A program made the position numbers and the translations under genes. Under the pieces are notes generated by a model, which saw only the letters and a program-made list of their open reading frames with translations, searched no databases and was not told the origin of the DNA. A stretch of 64,000 nt of DNA from Wenjunlia vitaminophila DSM 41686 (GTDB lineage: Bacteria; Actinomycetota; Actinomycetes; Streptomycetales; Streptomycetaceae). Below are positions 42,551-55,700 of this stretch, piece after piece. The DNA lies in NCBI RefSeq assembly GCF_000380165.1, contig NZ_KB904634.1, positions 193,051 to 257,050 on the forward strand, in the 5' to 3' direction. Each line of letters opens with the position of its first letter. Position 1 is the stretch's first letter.

Positions 42551-43606
42551 ATGCCACCCATGTCACCGCCCACCGGGCGGTTCGCGCGGACCGCCCGGAA
42601 GCTACCGTCAGCCGCCGCCGCCCTGACCCTGGCCCTGACCACGGCCGCCTGCGGAGGTGACGGCTCCCCGGCCCCCGAGGGCGCGGACCGTTCCGCGGAC
42701 TCCGCCCCGGCCTCCCCCGGGGCGGCGGACTTCCCGGTCACGATCGAGCACGTCCACGGCGTCACGCAGATCAGGGAAGAACCCAGACGGGTGGTCACCG
42801 TGGGACTGGCCGACCAGGACGCCGCGCTGGCCCTCGGGGTCAGGCCGGTGGGCGTCGTGGACTGGCTCGGGGAACGCCCCTACGGCACGTGGCCCTGGAC
42901 CAAGGAGCTGTGGGGCGACACCAGGCCGGTGATCGTGGGTGAACGCGAGGACTTCGACTACGAAGAGATCATCGAACTCCGACCCGATCTGATCCTGGGG
43001 CTCTACACGGGCATTGACGAGGAGAAGTACCGGACGCTGTCGAAGATCGCGCCCACCGTCGCGTGGAACGGCGACCACCCGCCCTACGGAACGCCCTGGC
43101 AGGACATGACGCGGACGGCGGGCCGGGCCCTGGGCAAGGAAGCCGAGGCCGACCGGCTCATCGAGGACGTCGACCGGAAGTTCGCCGCGGTGCGCACCCG
43201 GCACCCGGAGTTCGCCCGGCAGACGGCGCTGGTGGCCGACACCTACCAGCCGGGTGAGTACTCCGGGTTCGCCCCGCACGATCCCAAGTCGGTGTTCGTG
43301 AAGGAACTCGGCTTCGAGCTGTCCGAGCCCATCGCGGACCTGGCCGGGGAGGAGAACGCCGCGACGGTCGGTTCCGAGCGGCTCGACCTGTTCGACGTGG
43401 ACCGGCTGATCTGGCTGAACTGGGACGCCACGAGCCAGAAGCGGATCGAGGCGGACGACGTGTACCGACAGCTCCGGGTGGCCAAAGAGGGCCGTGACGT
43501 CTTCCTCAGCTACTTCGACCCGCCCGTCGGCGCGGCCATCACCTACAACACCGTGCTGAGCATCCCCTACGCCATCGATCAGACGGTGCCGCTGCTCGCC
43601 GACTAG
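42551..43606 (+). CDS. Iron-siderophore ABC transporter, substrate-binding lipoprotein
   Basis: FepB/FhuD-type binding protein of 351 aa. The signal peptide ends in a lipobox, LTTAAC (C34), so it is a membrane-anchored surface lipoprotein. The mature part has [27 protein letters not shown], the helix-backbone hinge of class III binding proteins, and [36 protein letters not shown] 42551 is preferred because GAGGA lies 6 nt upstream; a GTG at 42527 would add eight residues. It ends 149 bp before the NRPS start and may be cotranscribed with it. Confidence 0.92.
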   Translation: MPPMSPPTGRFARTARKLPSAAAALTLALTTAACGGDGSPAPEGADRSADSAPASPGAADFPVTIEHVHGVTQIREEPRRVVTVGLADQDAALALGVRPVGVVDWLGERPYGTWPWTKELWGDTRPVIVGEREDFDYEEIIELRPDLILGLYTGIDEEKYRTLSKIAPTVAWNGDHPPYGTPWQDMTRTAGRALGKEAEADRLIEDVDRKFAAVRTRHPEFARQTALVADTYQPGEYSGFAPHDPKSVFVKELGFELSEPIADLAGEENAATVGSERLDLFDVDRLIWLNWDATSQKRIEADDVYRQLRVAKEGRDVFLSYFDPPVGAAITYNTVLSIPYAIDQTVPLLAD

Positions 43607-43754
43607 CGGGCACCACCGTTACCCCCTCCCGTTGCCGGTGCCGGTGCCGGTGCCGGACGGCGCCGACGGGCCGCTCCCGGTCCGTTCGCGCGGGTGCCGT
43701 GCCGACGGCACCCCGATCCTCGGCCCCCACACTGCCGGAAAGGCGTGGTCACCC

Positions 43755-46700
43755 ATGTCCGAGAACGTGACGGCGCACCGCTGCGCGCGGGACCTGGAGC
43801 ACTGGCGGCGGCGACTCACCCCGCCGCCCCAGGAGTTGGCGCTGCCCACCGACCTCCCGCACCCGCGGGTCCCGGGGCGTCACCGCCGCCACCGCACCCT
43901 GCGACTTCCCGCCGGACTGTCCGCGTCGCTGTCCGCGTTCGCCGACGGCCGCGGGGCGACCGTGCCCGAGGTGCTGCTGGCCGCGTTCTGTGCCCTTCTG
44001 CACCGGTACTCGGGCGCGGCGGACATCACGGTGGCCGGTCCGGTGGACGACGCGCCCGGGGCCCAGGTGCTGCCGCTGCGGCTGGACCTGGGTGGCCGGC
44101 CGTGCCTGGGGGAGGTGGTGCGCAGGGCCGTTGGCTGCCGCGACGAGGCCCGCCGGCACGCCGCCGTGACGCTGGACGCCCTGGTGGAGGAGCTGGAGCC
44201 GGAGCCCACCCGCGGCGGCGCCCGACTGTGCCACGTCGGCTTCGCGGCCCCGGACACCAACCCCCTGGACCTGGTGCTGACCGTGGTCGTCGGCCAGGGG
44301 GGTCACACCCGTCTGGGGTTGCGGTACCGCCAGGACCTGTTCCTGGACGCCACCGCCGACCGGGTGCTGGGCCACCTGCGGACCCTGCTCGCCGACGGGC
44401 TCGCCCGGCCCGAGGTGCCGGTTGCCGACCTGGAGGTGCTGCCGGAGGCCGAGCGGGAGCTGATCCTCACCGGCTGGAACGACACCGCGCACACCGTCCC
44501 GGCCACCACCCTGCCCGCCCTGTTCGAGTCGCGGGTGGCCGCGGCACCCCGGGACGTCGCCCTGGTCCTCGGGGAAGCCGAACTGAGCTACGCGGAGCTG
44601 AACGCGCGGTCCAACCGTCTGGCGCACGCGCTGATCGCCCGCGGTGTCGGCCCGGAGCGGGTGGTCGCCCTCGCCCTGCCCCGCTCCCCCGACCTGGTCG
44701 TCGCCGAACTGGCCGTGCTCAAGGCCGGCGGCGCCTACCTGCCGATCGACCCGGAACACCCCGCGGACAGGATCGCCTTCCAACTCGCCGACGCCGCCCC
44801 GCTGTGCCTGGTCACCACCACCGAACTGGGTCCGTCGGTCCCCCGCGCCGAGGGGGTCACCCGGCTGCTCCTCGACGCCCCCGACACCGTGGCGGAGTTG
44901 GCCGACCGCTCCACCGCCGACCCCGACGACACCGACCGCGGCGTGCCGCTGACCGTGCACAACGCCGCCTACGTGATCTACACCTCCGGCTCCACCGGCC
45001 GGCCCAAGGGGGTGGTCCTCTCCCACTCGGGCGTGGCCAAGCTGGTGGCCACCCAGACCGAGCGGCTCGGCGTCGGACCGCACTCCCGGGTGCTCCAGTT
45101 CGCCTCGCCCAGCTTCGACGTGGCGTTCTGGGACCTGTGCCTGGGGCTGCTCTCCGGTGGCCGGCTCGTCATGGTCCCGTCCGAGCTGCGCTTCCCCGGG
45201 GCGGAGCTCGCCGACTACGCACGGGCGCACGGTGCCACGTTCATGATCCTTCCGCCGGCCCTGCTCGCCGCCCTCCCGGACCACGCCGCGCTCCCCGCGC
45301 CCGCCACCCTGCTCGCCGGCACCGAGCGGGTCTCCCCCGAACTGGTGGCCAGGTTCGCGCCCGGCCGGCGCATGTTCAACGCCTACGGGCCGACCGAGGC
45401 CACCGTCAACTCCACCCTCGGCGCCTGCGACCCGCGGGAGCCCACCGGGTCCACGGTGCCGATCGGCGTCCCCGACCCCGGCACCCGCGCCCATGTGCTG
45501 GACGCCGCGCTGAGGCCGGTGCCGGCCGGCGTGGTGGGCGAGCTCTACCTCGCCGGGGACGGGTTGGCGCGCGGCTACCTGCGGCGGCCCGGGCTCACCG
45601 CTGAACGGTTCGTGGCGAACCCCTTCGGCGCCCCGGGCGAGCGGCTGTACCGCACCGGCGACCTGGTGCGGTGGCGCGCCGACGGGCGGCTCGAGTTCGT
45701 CGGACGGGCCGACGACCAGGTGAAGATCCGCGGTTTCCGGGTGGAGCCCGGCGAGGTCGAGCACGTCCTGTCCCAGCACCCCCTGGTGGACCAGGTCGCG
45801 GTGGTCGCCAGGGAGGTCCGTCCCGGCGAACGGTGCCTCGCCGCGTACGTCGTCCCCGCGACCACCGCCCGCACCGAAGGACACCACGTCGGGGGCGGGG
45901 CAGAACGGGGCGCGGGCACCGGGGCGGACCGCGCGGACGGACGGGACCGGGACGCCGAGCACCGACAGGTGGACCAGTGGCGACGGACCCACGACCTGCT
46001 CTACGCCGCCGCCGGGTCCGAGAGGCTCCGCGAGAACTTCGCCGGTTGGAACAGCACCTACGACGGCCGCCCCATCCCGTTGCCCGAGATGCGGGACTGG
46101 CGCGCGGCCACGGTGCGGCGGATCGCCGCGCTGCGGCCCCGCCGGGTGCTGGAGATCGGCGTCGGCAGCGGCCTGGTCCTCGGCCAGATCGCGCCGCGGT
46201 GCGACAGCTACTGGGGGCTCGACGCCTCCGCGCAGGCCATCGCCTCGTTGCGGCGGCAACTCGCGGCGGAGCCCACGCTCAACGACCGGGTGGAGCTCCG
46301 TGCCCAGCCGGCGCACGACACCTCGGGCCTGCCCACCGGCTTCTTCGACACCGTGGTGGTCAACTCCGTCGTCCAGTACTTCCCCGGCGTGGAGTACCTG
46401 GTGGACGTGGTGCGGGCGGCGGTGGACCTGCTGGTGCCCGGCGGCGCCCTCTTCGTCGGGGACGTGCGGAACCTGCGGTTGCTGCGCTGTCTGCGGGCCG
46501 GCGTGGAGGCCGCGCGGAGCTCCAGGGACGTCACGGGCGACGCCGTCGAGCGTGCGGTGCGGTGGGAGGGTGAGCTCCTGCTGGACCCCGACCTGTTCCC
46601 CGCCCTCGGCGCGGCGCTCCCCACGGTGGCCGGCGTGGACCTGCGGATCAAGCGGGCCACGGCACACAACGAGCTGAGCCGCTACCGCTACGACGTGGTC

Positions 46701-49700
46701 GTGCGCACCCACCCGGAGCCGGGAACGGCCCACCCGGACCCCGGCCCTGAGCCGGACACCGTGGTGTGGGCCTGGGACGGGGAGCTGGGCGACCCGGCGG
46801 GCCTGGCCGCCCGGCTGGCCGAGCGGCGGCCGGGCCGGCTGCGGGTGACCGGGATACCCAACGCCCGGCTCGCGCGGGACCTCTCGGCGCTGCGCGCCCT
46901 GGACGGCGGCGGGCAACCGGTACCGCCCGGGGTTGACCCCGAGGCGCTGCACGCGCTGGGGGCACGCCTGGGCTACCGGACGGCCACCACCTGGACGGGC
47001 ACGGCGGACGACGGCCGCGTCGACGCGGTGTTCACCGCCCTGGGGGTGCCGCTCGCGCAGGTGTACCGGCCGGGCCGCACCGCGCCCGGAGCGTGGGACC
47101 GGCTGGCCAACCGGCCGGTGGCCTTCCGGGACACCGCCACCCTGGTGCGCACCCTGCGCGCCCACACCGCCGATCGGCTCCCCGCCCCGCTGGTGCCCGC
47201 CGCGTTCGTGCCGCTGCTGCGACTGCCGGTGACCCCCAGCGGCAAGCTGGACGCCCGGGCGCTGCCCGCCCCCGACCTCTCCGTCGCCCGTACCGGTCGG
47301 CCACCGGTCAACGCCCGCCAGGAGACGCTGTGCCGGCTGTACGCCGAGGTGCTCGGCGTGGACGGGGTCGGGGTGGACGACGACTTCTTCGCCCTCGGCG
47401 GGGACAGCATCGTCGCGATCCGCCTGCTGGCCGCGGCCCGTGCCGCCGGTGTCGCGCTGACCTCCCGCGACGTCTTCCAGCACCGGACGGTGGCGGCGCT
47501 CGCCGCGGTCGCGGGCGAGTGGCGGCCACGGGCGCCCCGGGACGCGGCGGCACCGGACGGGGACGCGGCCCTGGTCACCGTGGACCCCGAGGAGCTCGAC
47601 CGGCTCGGGGCCGGACTGCCGGGGCCCGTGGAGGTGCTGCCGCTGGCGCCGCTCCAGGAGGGGTTGTTCTTCCACGCCCAGCTCGACGACGCGCCCGTCG
47701 ACGTCTACCTGGTGCAGCAGGTGCTGGAGCTGAGCGGGCCGCTGGACTCCGGGGCCCTGCGCCTGGCCGCCCAACGGCTGCTGGACCGGCACCCCCCGCT
47801 GCGGGCCGGCTTCCACCAGGTCGCCGACGGACGGGTGGTGCAGGTGGTGCCGGGGAAGGTCACCCTGCCCTGGCGGGAGGTGGACCTCACCGGGGACCCG
47901 CGGGGGTTCGCCGGGGTCGCCGCCGAGGACCGGGCGACCCGGTTCGACCTGGCGGACCCCCCGCTGGTGCGGTGCGTCCTGGCGCGGACGGCGCCGGAGC
48001 GGCACCGTCTGCTGCTGACGTTCCACCACATCGTCGCCGACGGGTGGTCGGTGCCGGTGATGCTGCGGGAGCTGCTCGCCGGTTACGGGGGGACCAGCCC
48101 CTCCGCCCCGCCGCCCCCGTACCGGGACTACCTCGCGTTGCTGGCCCGCCGGGACCCGCGGCCGGCCAGCACGGCCTGGCGGCGGGCCCTGGCCGGGGTG
48201 GAGGGGCCGACCCGGCTCGCGCCGGCGCTGCCGCGGGCCACCCCCGCGTGCCCGGACCACCTGGAGGTGAAGCTGTCCCCCGGGGACACCGAGGGCCTGC
48301 GGTCACTGGCCGTGCGGCACGGGCTGACCCTGGGCACGGTGGTGCAGGGCGCCTGGGGACTGCTGCTCGGGCGGCTGACCGGCCGCCGCGACGTGGTGTT
48401 CGGCACCACCGTCTCCGGCCGGGACGCCCCGCTGGACCGGATCGAGTCCATGGTGGGGCTGTTCATCAACACCGTGCCGGTGCGGCTGCGCTGGCACCCC
48501 GGCCAGTCGCCGGTGGACGTCCTGACCCGGTTGCAGCGGGAGCAGGCCGCCCTGCTGGACCACCAGCACCTCGGTCTGGCCGAGATCCAGCGGGCCGCGG
48601 GGGTCGGCGGCGACCTCTTCGACACCCTCGTGGTGTTCGAGAACTATCCGGACGACGACCCGCTCCGCGACCCCACCGGGACCCTGCGCGTGCGCGACCT
48701 GGACTTCACCAGCCCGGGTCACTACCCGCTGTCGTTGCTGGTGCTACCCGGCCGCCGCCTGCGGCTGCGGCTCGGCCACGACGCCCACCGGATCGACCGG
48801 GCCGGCGCGCGGCGGATCGCCGACCAGTTCGTCCGCCTGCTGGAACAGGTGGTGGCCGCGCCGACCCGTCCGGTGGGCCGGGTGGACCTGCTGTCCGAGG
48901 AGGCCGGGGTCCGGCAGGCGGCCCAGCTCACCGGCGCCGTGGAACCCGTACCGACGACGTCCCTCGCCCAGACGTTCTCCGCCCAGGTGGCCCGCACCCC
49001 ACGGGCCACCGCGGTGATCGCCGCTGACGGCACCGCGGTCGGCTACGCCGAGCTGGACCGTGAGGTGGACGCCCTCGCCCGGCGGTTGCGGGCCCACGGT
49101 GCCGGCGCGGAGACCGTGGTGGCGGTGGCGCTGCCCCGCTCGGTCGAGCTGGTGGCGGCGCTGCTCGCGGTGGTTCGGGCCGGTGCCGCCTACCTCCCCC
49201 TGGACGTGGACCACCCGGCGGAGCGCCTCTCCTTCCTGTTGACCGACTCGGGCGCCCGGATCGTGCTGACCACCCGGGAGGTGCTGCCCGGGCTGCCGGA
49301 GGTGCCCGGCGTGACCCCGTTGCTCGTCCAGGACGACGCCCCGGCGGCCGTGGGCGCCCCCGGGGCCCTCCCGGACGGGGCGGGCCCGCCCCCGATCGAC
49401 CCGGAGCACCCCGCCTACCTGCTGTACACCTCGGGCTCCACCGGCCGTCCCAAGGGTGTCCTGGTGCCCCACCGGGCGATCTGCCACCAGATCGCCACCA
49501 CCCAGGCCCGACACCGGCTCGGCCCGGGCGACCGCATGCTCCAGAAGGCGTCGGCCGGCTTCGACGCCTCCGTGTGGGAGATCTTCTGGGCCCTCGGCAG
49601 CGGCGCCGCCCTGGTGCTCACCCGCCCGCGGGACCACCACGACCCGGTGTACCTCGCCGAGCTGGTCCGCCGGCACCGGGTCACCACGCTGCTGTTCGTC

Positions 49701-52700
49701 CCGTCGCAGATCGAGGCGTTCCTGCGCACCGGGGAGGTCACCGGCGACCCGTCGTGGAACGCGAGCCTGCGGCACACCTTCAGCGGTGGCGAGGCGCTCG
49801 GCGGTCCGACCGCCCGGCGCTGGCAGGAGCTGACCGGGGCCCCGCTGCACAACCTGTACGGGCCCACCGAGGCGGCGGTGGCGACCACCCGTTTCCCGTA
49901 CGACGGCTCCGCGGGGGCGACGGTGCCGATCGGCCGTCCGGTGGGGAACACCGGGTTGCGGGTGCTCGACACCTGTCTGCGCCCGGTGCCGCCCGGGGTG
50001 CCGGGCGAGCTGTACCTGGCCGGGCCCCAGCTCGCACGCGGCTACCACGGCCGCCCGGGGCTCACCGCGGAACGCTTCGTCGCCGACCCCTGCGGTCCTC
50101 CGGGCACCCGGATGTACCGCACCGGGGACCTGGTGTGCCTGCGCGACGACGGCGCGCTGGTGTTCCTCGGCCGCACCGACCACCAGGTGGAGGTCCACGG
50201 GGTCAGGGTGGAACCGGGAGAGATCGAGAGCTGGCTGACCGCCAGGGCCGGGGTCTCCCAGGCGGTGGTGTCGCTGCACCGGGACGGGCCCGGCGGGGGC
50301 GCGCGGTTGGTCGCCCACGTGGTGCCCGCGGCCGGGCACCGCCCGGACCCCGAGGAGCTGCGGGCGGCGGCGACCGCGGCGTTGCCCGGGCCGCTGGTGC
50401 CCGGCGCCTTCGTGGTGCTCGACGCGTTGCCGTTGAACGCGGCGGGGAAGCTGGACCGGGCGGCGCTTCCGGCGCCGACGGTCCCGGTGGCCCCGTCCCG
50501 GCCCCCCCGCGACGACGTGGAGCGGTTGCTGACCCGGATCTTCGCTGAGGTCCTCGAGCTCCCCGGGGTCGGGGTGGACGACGACTTCTTCGTGCTCGGC
50601 GGGGACAGCATCTCCTCGATCGCGGTGGCCGGTCGGGCCCGCCGGGCCGGGCTCGCGTTCGGTCCGCGGGAGGTGTTCGAACACCGCACCCCCGCGGGGC
50701 TGGCCGCGGCGCTCCGGCACCCGGGCCCCGGCCGGCGGTCGGCGGCGGCGGAGACGGCCGGGGAACCAACCGCGGAACCGACCGCCGGGGCGGCCCGGGG
50801 GACGGCCGGGGCGCACGGGGCCGCACGGTCCCGCCGGGGTCGGTTGGCCACGGGTCGGGAACCGCTGCTCGCCCTCACCCAGGACGAGATCGACCGGGTG
50901 GCGCGCGGGAGTCGGCGGCCCCTGGCGGACGTCTGGCCGCTCTCCCCGCTCCAGGAGGGCCTGTACTTCCACGCCACGTACGACCGTGGCGGCCTCGACG
51001 TCTACACCGCGCAGCACACGTTCGACCTGGACCACCGGGTGGACGCCGGCCGGATGCGGGCCGCCCTCGCCGCGCTGGTGGCCCGCAACGCGGCGCTGCG
51101 GGCCGGCTTCACCAACGAGGGGCTCGACCGTCCCGTGCAGTTCGTCACGGCCACCGCCGACGTCCCGTTGACCGAGGTGGACCTGACCGGACTGCCCGAG
51201 GAGGAGCGCGGCGCCGCGGCGCGGGACCTGCTGGACGCCGACCGCACCCGCAGGTTCGACCTGGCCGACCCGCCGCTGTGCCGGGCGCTGCTGGTCCGGC
51301 TCGGCCCCGGCCGGGACCGGCTGGCGTTCACCGTCCACCTGATGCTCTGGGACGGCTGGTCCGCCTGGCTCTTCATCGAGCAGTTGTTCACTCTCTACTC
51401 CCAGGGTGGCGACGACCGTGCGCTGCCCACCCCCGGCACCTACCGGGACTACCTGGCCTGGTTGACCGACCAGGACGGCGGTGCCGCCCGCCGGGTCTGG
51501 CGCGAGGCCCTGTCCGGGCTCGCCGAACCGACGCTGCTCGCCCCGGACCCCACCGGTCGGGACCCGGTGATCCCCGAGCGCCGGGAGCTGGAGCTGACCG
51601 AGGAGCTGAGCGAGCGGCTGCGCGGGGAGACCCGCCGGCACGGACTCACCCTCAACACGGTGCTCAACGCCGCCTGGGGACTGGTGCTCAGCGGGCTCAC
51701 CGGTCGGGCCGACGTGGTGTTCGGCCAGACCGTGGCGGGCCGCCCGGCCGCGGTTCCCGCGGTAGAGGACACCATCGGCCTCTTCCTCAACACCGTGCCC
51801 ACCCGGATCACGTTCCGCCCCGAGGAGGCCGTCCTTGACCTGCTGCGCCGGATACAGTCCGAGCGCGCCGCGCTGATCCCGTACGAGTACGCCGGCCTTG
51901 GGGAGCTCCAGCGTGAGGCCGGGCACCGACGCCTGTTCGACACGCTGTTCGTGCTGCGGAACGTCGGTGGGGGCGCCGCCCGGCTCGACGAGCTCCGCCG
52001 CCGGCACGGCGTCACCGGCTCCGAAGGGGTGGACGCCACCCACTACCCGGTCACCCTGGTGGTCTCGGCGGAACGGCGGCTGCGCGTCCTGCTCGACCAC
52101 CGCCCGGACGTGCTCACCGAGCCCGCGGCGCGGGGGCTGCTGGCCCGGTTCGCCGCGGTGCTCGACCGACTGGTCGCGGACGTCACCGCCCCGGTGGGCA
52201 GGGTGGACCTGCTCGTCGAGGAGGAGCGGGGGGCCCTGACCGCCGAGTGGTCGGCCGCCGAGCACCCACTGCCCGGCACGACCGTGGCCGAACTGCTGTC
52301 CGCGCAGGCCCTGCGGACCCCGAACGAGGTGGCTCTGGTCTTCGGGTCCACCCGGCTCACCTACGCGGAACTCGACGCCCGGGTCAACCGGCTCGCCCGC
52401 TTCCTGCTGGCCAGGGGCGCCGGCCCGGAACGGGTGGTGGCGCTGGCGCTGCCCAGGTCCGCGTCGGTGGTGGTCGCGCTGTTCGCGGTGCTGCGCACCG
52501 GTGCCGCCTACCTGCCGCTCGAACTGGACCACCCCGAACGGCGACTGGCCCGGATGCTCGAGGACACCGAGCCGATGTGCGTGCTGACCACGGCGTCGGT
52601 GCGGCTGCCCGAGACAGCCGCCGAGGCGGTGCGGCTCGACGACCCCCGGGTGGTCTCCGAGGTGGCGGGACTGCCGGCGGAACCGCTGACGGACGACGAG

Positions 52701-55700
52701 AACCCGGCGTTCGCCGCCTCGGTTCCGGGCCGCCTCGACCACCCGGCGTACGTGATCTACACCTCCGGCTCCACCGGCCGGCCCAAGGGCGTGGTCGTCC
52801 CCCACCGCGGGCTGACCAACATGCACCTCAACCACCTGGACACGATCTTCGAACCGGCGGTGGCCGCGGCGGGCGGGCGACGGCTGCGGGTGGCGCACAC
52901 CGTGTCGTTCGCCTTCGACATGTCCTGGGAGGAACTCCTCTGGCTGGTCCAGGGCCACGAGGTGCACGTCTGCGACGAGGAACTGCGGCGCGACGCCGAG
53001 GCGCTGGTCGCCTACTGCGACCGGCACCGGGTGGACGTCGTCAACGTGACCCCCACCTACGCCCACCACCTGATCGAACAGGGCCTGCTGGAACGGGGCC
53101 CGGGGCGGTGGCGCCCCACGCTGGTGCTGCTCGGCGGCGAGGCGGTGTCCGACGCGGTGTGGGCCCGACTGCGGGACACCGAGGGGACCTTCGGCTACAA
53201 CCTGTACGGGCCGACCGAGTACACCATCAACACCCTGGGCGGCGGCACCACAGACAGCGCCACCCCGACCGTCGGCCGGCCCGTCCGGAACACCCGGGCG
53301 CACGTCCTGGACGGGGCGCTGCGCCCGGTCCCGCCCGGTACCCCCGGCGAGCTGTACGTCGCCGGGGTGGGGCTGGCCCGCGGCTACCACCGGCAGCCCG
53401 CGCTGACCGCCCAACGGTTCGTCGCCGACCCGTTCTCCACCGTCCCGGGGGCACGGATGTACCGCACCGGCGACCTGGTCAGGCGACGGCCGGACGGGAA
53501 CCTGGACTTCCTGGGCCGCACCGACGACCAGGTGAAGATCCGTGGCTACCGGGTGGAACCCGGAGAGGTCGAGGCGGTCCTCGACGCCCACCCCCGGGTG
53601 GCGCACTGCGCGGTGGTCGCCGACGCCTCGGCGCCGGACGGGGTGCGCCGGCTCGTGGGGTACCTGGTGCCCGCGAACGGCGACCGGCGGACCGCCCCGC
53701 GGGGCGGTCCCGCGGCGGACGACACCGACGCGCTGCTGCGTGAGGTGCGCGCCCACGCCCGGCGGCACCTGCCCGACCACATGGTCCCGGCCGGGCTGCT
53801 GGCCGTGGACCGCCTGCCGCTGACCGTCAACGGCAAACTGGACGTACGGGCGCTCCCCACACCACAACCACCCGCCCGGACGGACGGCCGCAGGCCGCGC
53901 GACCAGCGGGAGGAAGTGCTGTGCGGGCTCTTCGCCGACGTCCTCGGGGTTCCCCGGGTCGGCATCGACGACGACTTCTTCGCACTCGGCGGCCACTCCC
54001 TGCTGGCCACCCGGCTGGTCGGCAGGGCCCGTGCCGCGCTGGCCGCCACGCTGACGATCCGTGACCTGTTCGAAGCGCCGACGGTGGCCCAACTGGTCGG
54101 GCGCTGCACGGGCACCGACACCCGTCCGGCGCTGCGGACCCGCCCCCAACCGGCCCGACCGCCGCTGTCCTTCGCCCAACGGCGGCTGTGGCTGCTCCAC
54201 CAACTGGACGGCGGCTCCGCGGCCTACAACTTCCCGATCGTGGTGCGGCTGCGCGGCCCCCTGGACGTGACCGCGCTGCGGACGGCGGTGACCGACGTCG
54301 CGGCCCGGCACGAGCCGCTGCGCACCGTGTTCGCGGAGCACCGGGGCGAGCCGTACCAGCGGGTGCTGCCGGTGGACCGGGCCCGGGTGGTGACCGAGGT
54401 CGTGCCGCCGGGGCCGCGCGGGGTGGCCGGGGTGGTCCGGGACGCCGTGACCCGTCCGTTCGCCCTCGACCGGGAGCTGCCGCTGCGGGTGACCGTGGTC
54501 CCGGTCGCCGCGGACGAGCACGTCCTGGTGGTCCTGCTGCACCACATCACCACCGACGCGTGGTCCGACGGTCCGTTCCTGCGCGACCTGGCCACGGCGT
54601 ACCGGGCCAGGTGCGCGGGCGGGGCACCCGACTGGCGCCCGTTGCCGGTCACCTACGCCGACTACGCGCTGTGGCAGCGGGAGCTCCTCGGTGACGTCGC
54701 GGACCCCAACGGCCTGGCGGCACGTCAGCTCGACTACTGGCGCGCGACGCTGGCCGACCTCCCCGAGGAGATCCCCCTGCCGGTCGACCGGCGGCGCGGC
54801 GCCGGGGCCGCGACCGGTGGGGCAGCGGTCCACGTCCGGCTCCCGGCCGCCGCGGGCGCCGGGCTGCGCGCGGTGGCCCGGCGGAGCGGGGCCAGCATGT
54901 TCATGGTGCTCCAGGCCGCGGTCGCGGCCCTGCTGCACCGGCTGGGCTGCGGCCCGGACATCCCGCTGGGTGCCGCGGTCACCGGGCGGTCCGACGCGGC
55001 CCTCGACGACCTGGTGGGGTTCTTCGTCAACACGCTGGTCCTGCGCACCGACCTGTCCGGGGACCCCGGGTTCACCGAGCTGGTGGCCCGGGTGCGCCGG
55101 GCGGACCTGGCCGCGTTCGCCCACCAGGACCTGCCGTTCGAAGCGGTGGTGGAGGAGCTGAACCCGTCCAGGGCCCTGGGTCGCAACCCGCTGTTCCAGG
55201 TGATGGTGGGGTACCGGGACCGCACCGACGTGACGTTCCGGCTCGGCGAGTTGACGGTGCGGGACGAGCCGTTCGACGTCGGTACCGCCGTGTTCGACCT
55301 GGTCTTCGCGTTCCACGAGTACGGGCCCGCCGACCCCGGTGCCCGGCCCCCCGGGGGACCGGCCGACCCGGGGGCGGACGCCGGTGTGGGGTGCCGGATC
55401 GAGTACCGGACCGACCTGTTCGACCGGGACACCGTGGAACTGCTCGGTGAGCGGCTGGTGGCCCTGGTCGAGGCCGTGGTCGCGGACCCGGACCGGCCGG
55501 TGGGCGCGGTGGACGTCCTGGTGCGGGACGAACGGCACCGGGTGCTCGCGGAGTTCAACGACACCCGGCGCCCGGTGCCCGAGGCGACCCTGGCCGAGCT
55601 GTTCGAGGCCCAGGCGGCACGGACGCCCGGGGCCGTCGCCGTGGTGGACGCCGACGGGGAGCTGGGGTACGCCGCGCTGGACCTGCGGGCCAACCAGCTC

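Noticed and set aside
47640-51400. Epimerization domains after T1 or T2, suggested by the GGDSI carrier motifs
   Set aside because: Each carrier domain is followed directly by one condensation domain that leads into the next adenylation domain; there is no additional 450-residue domain.
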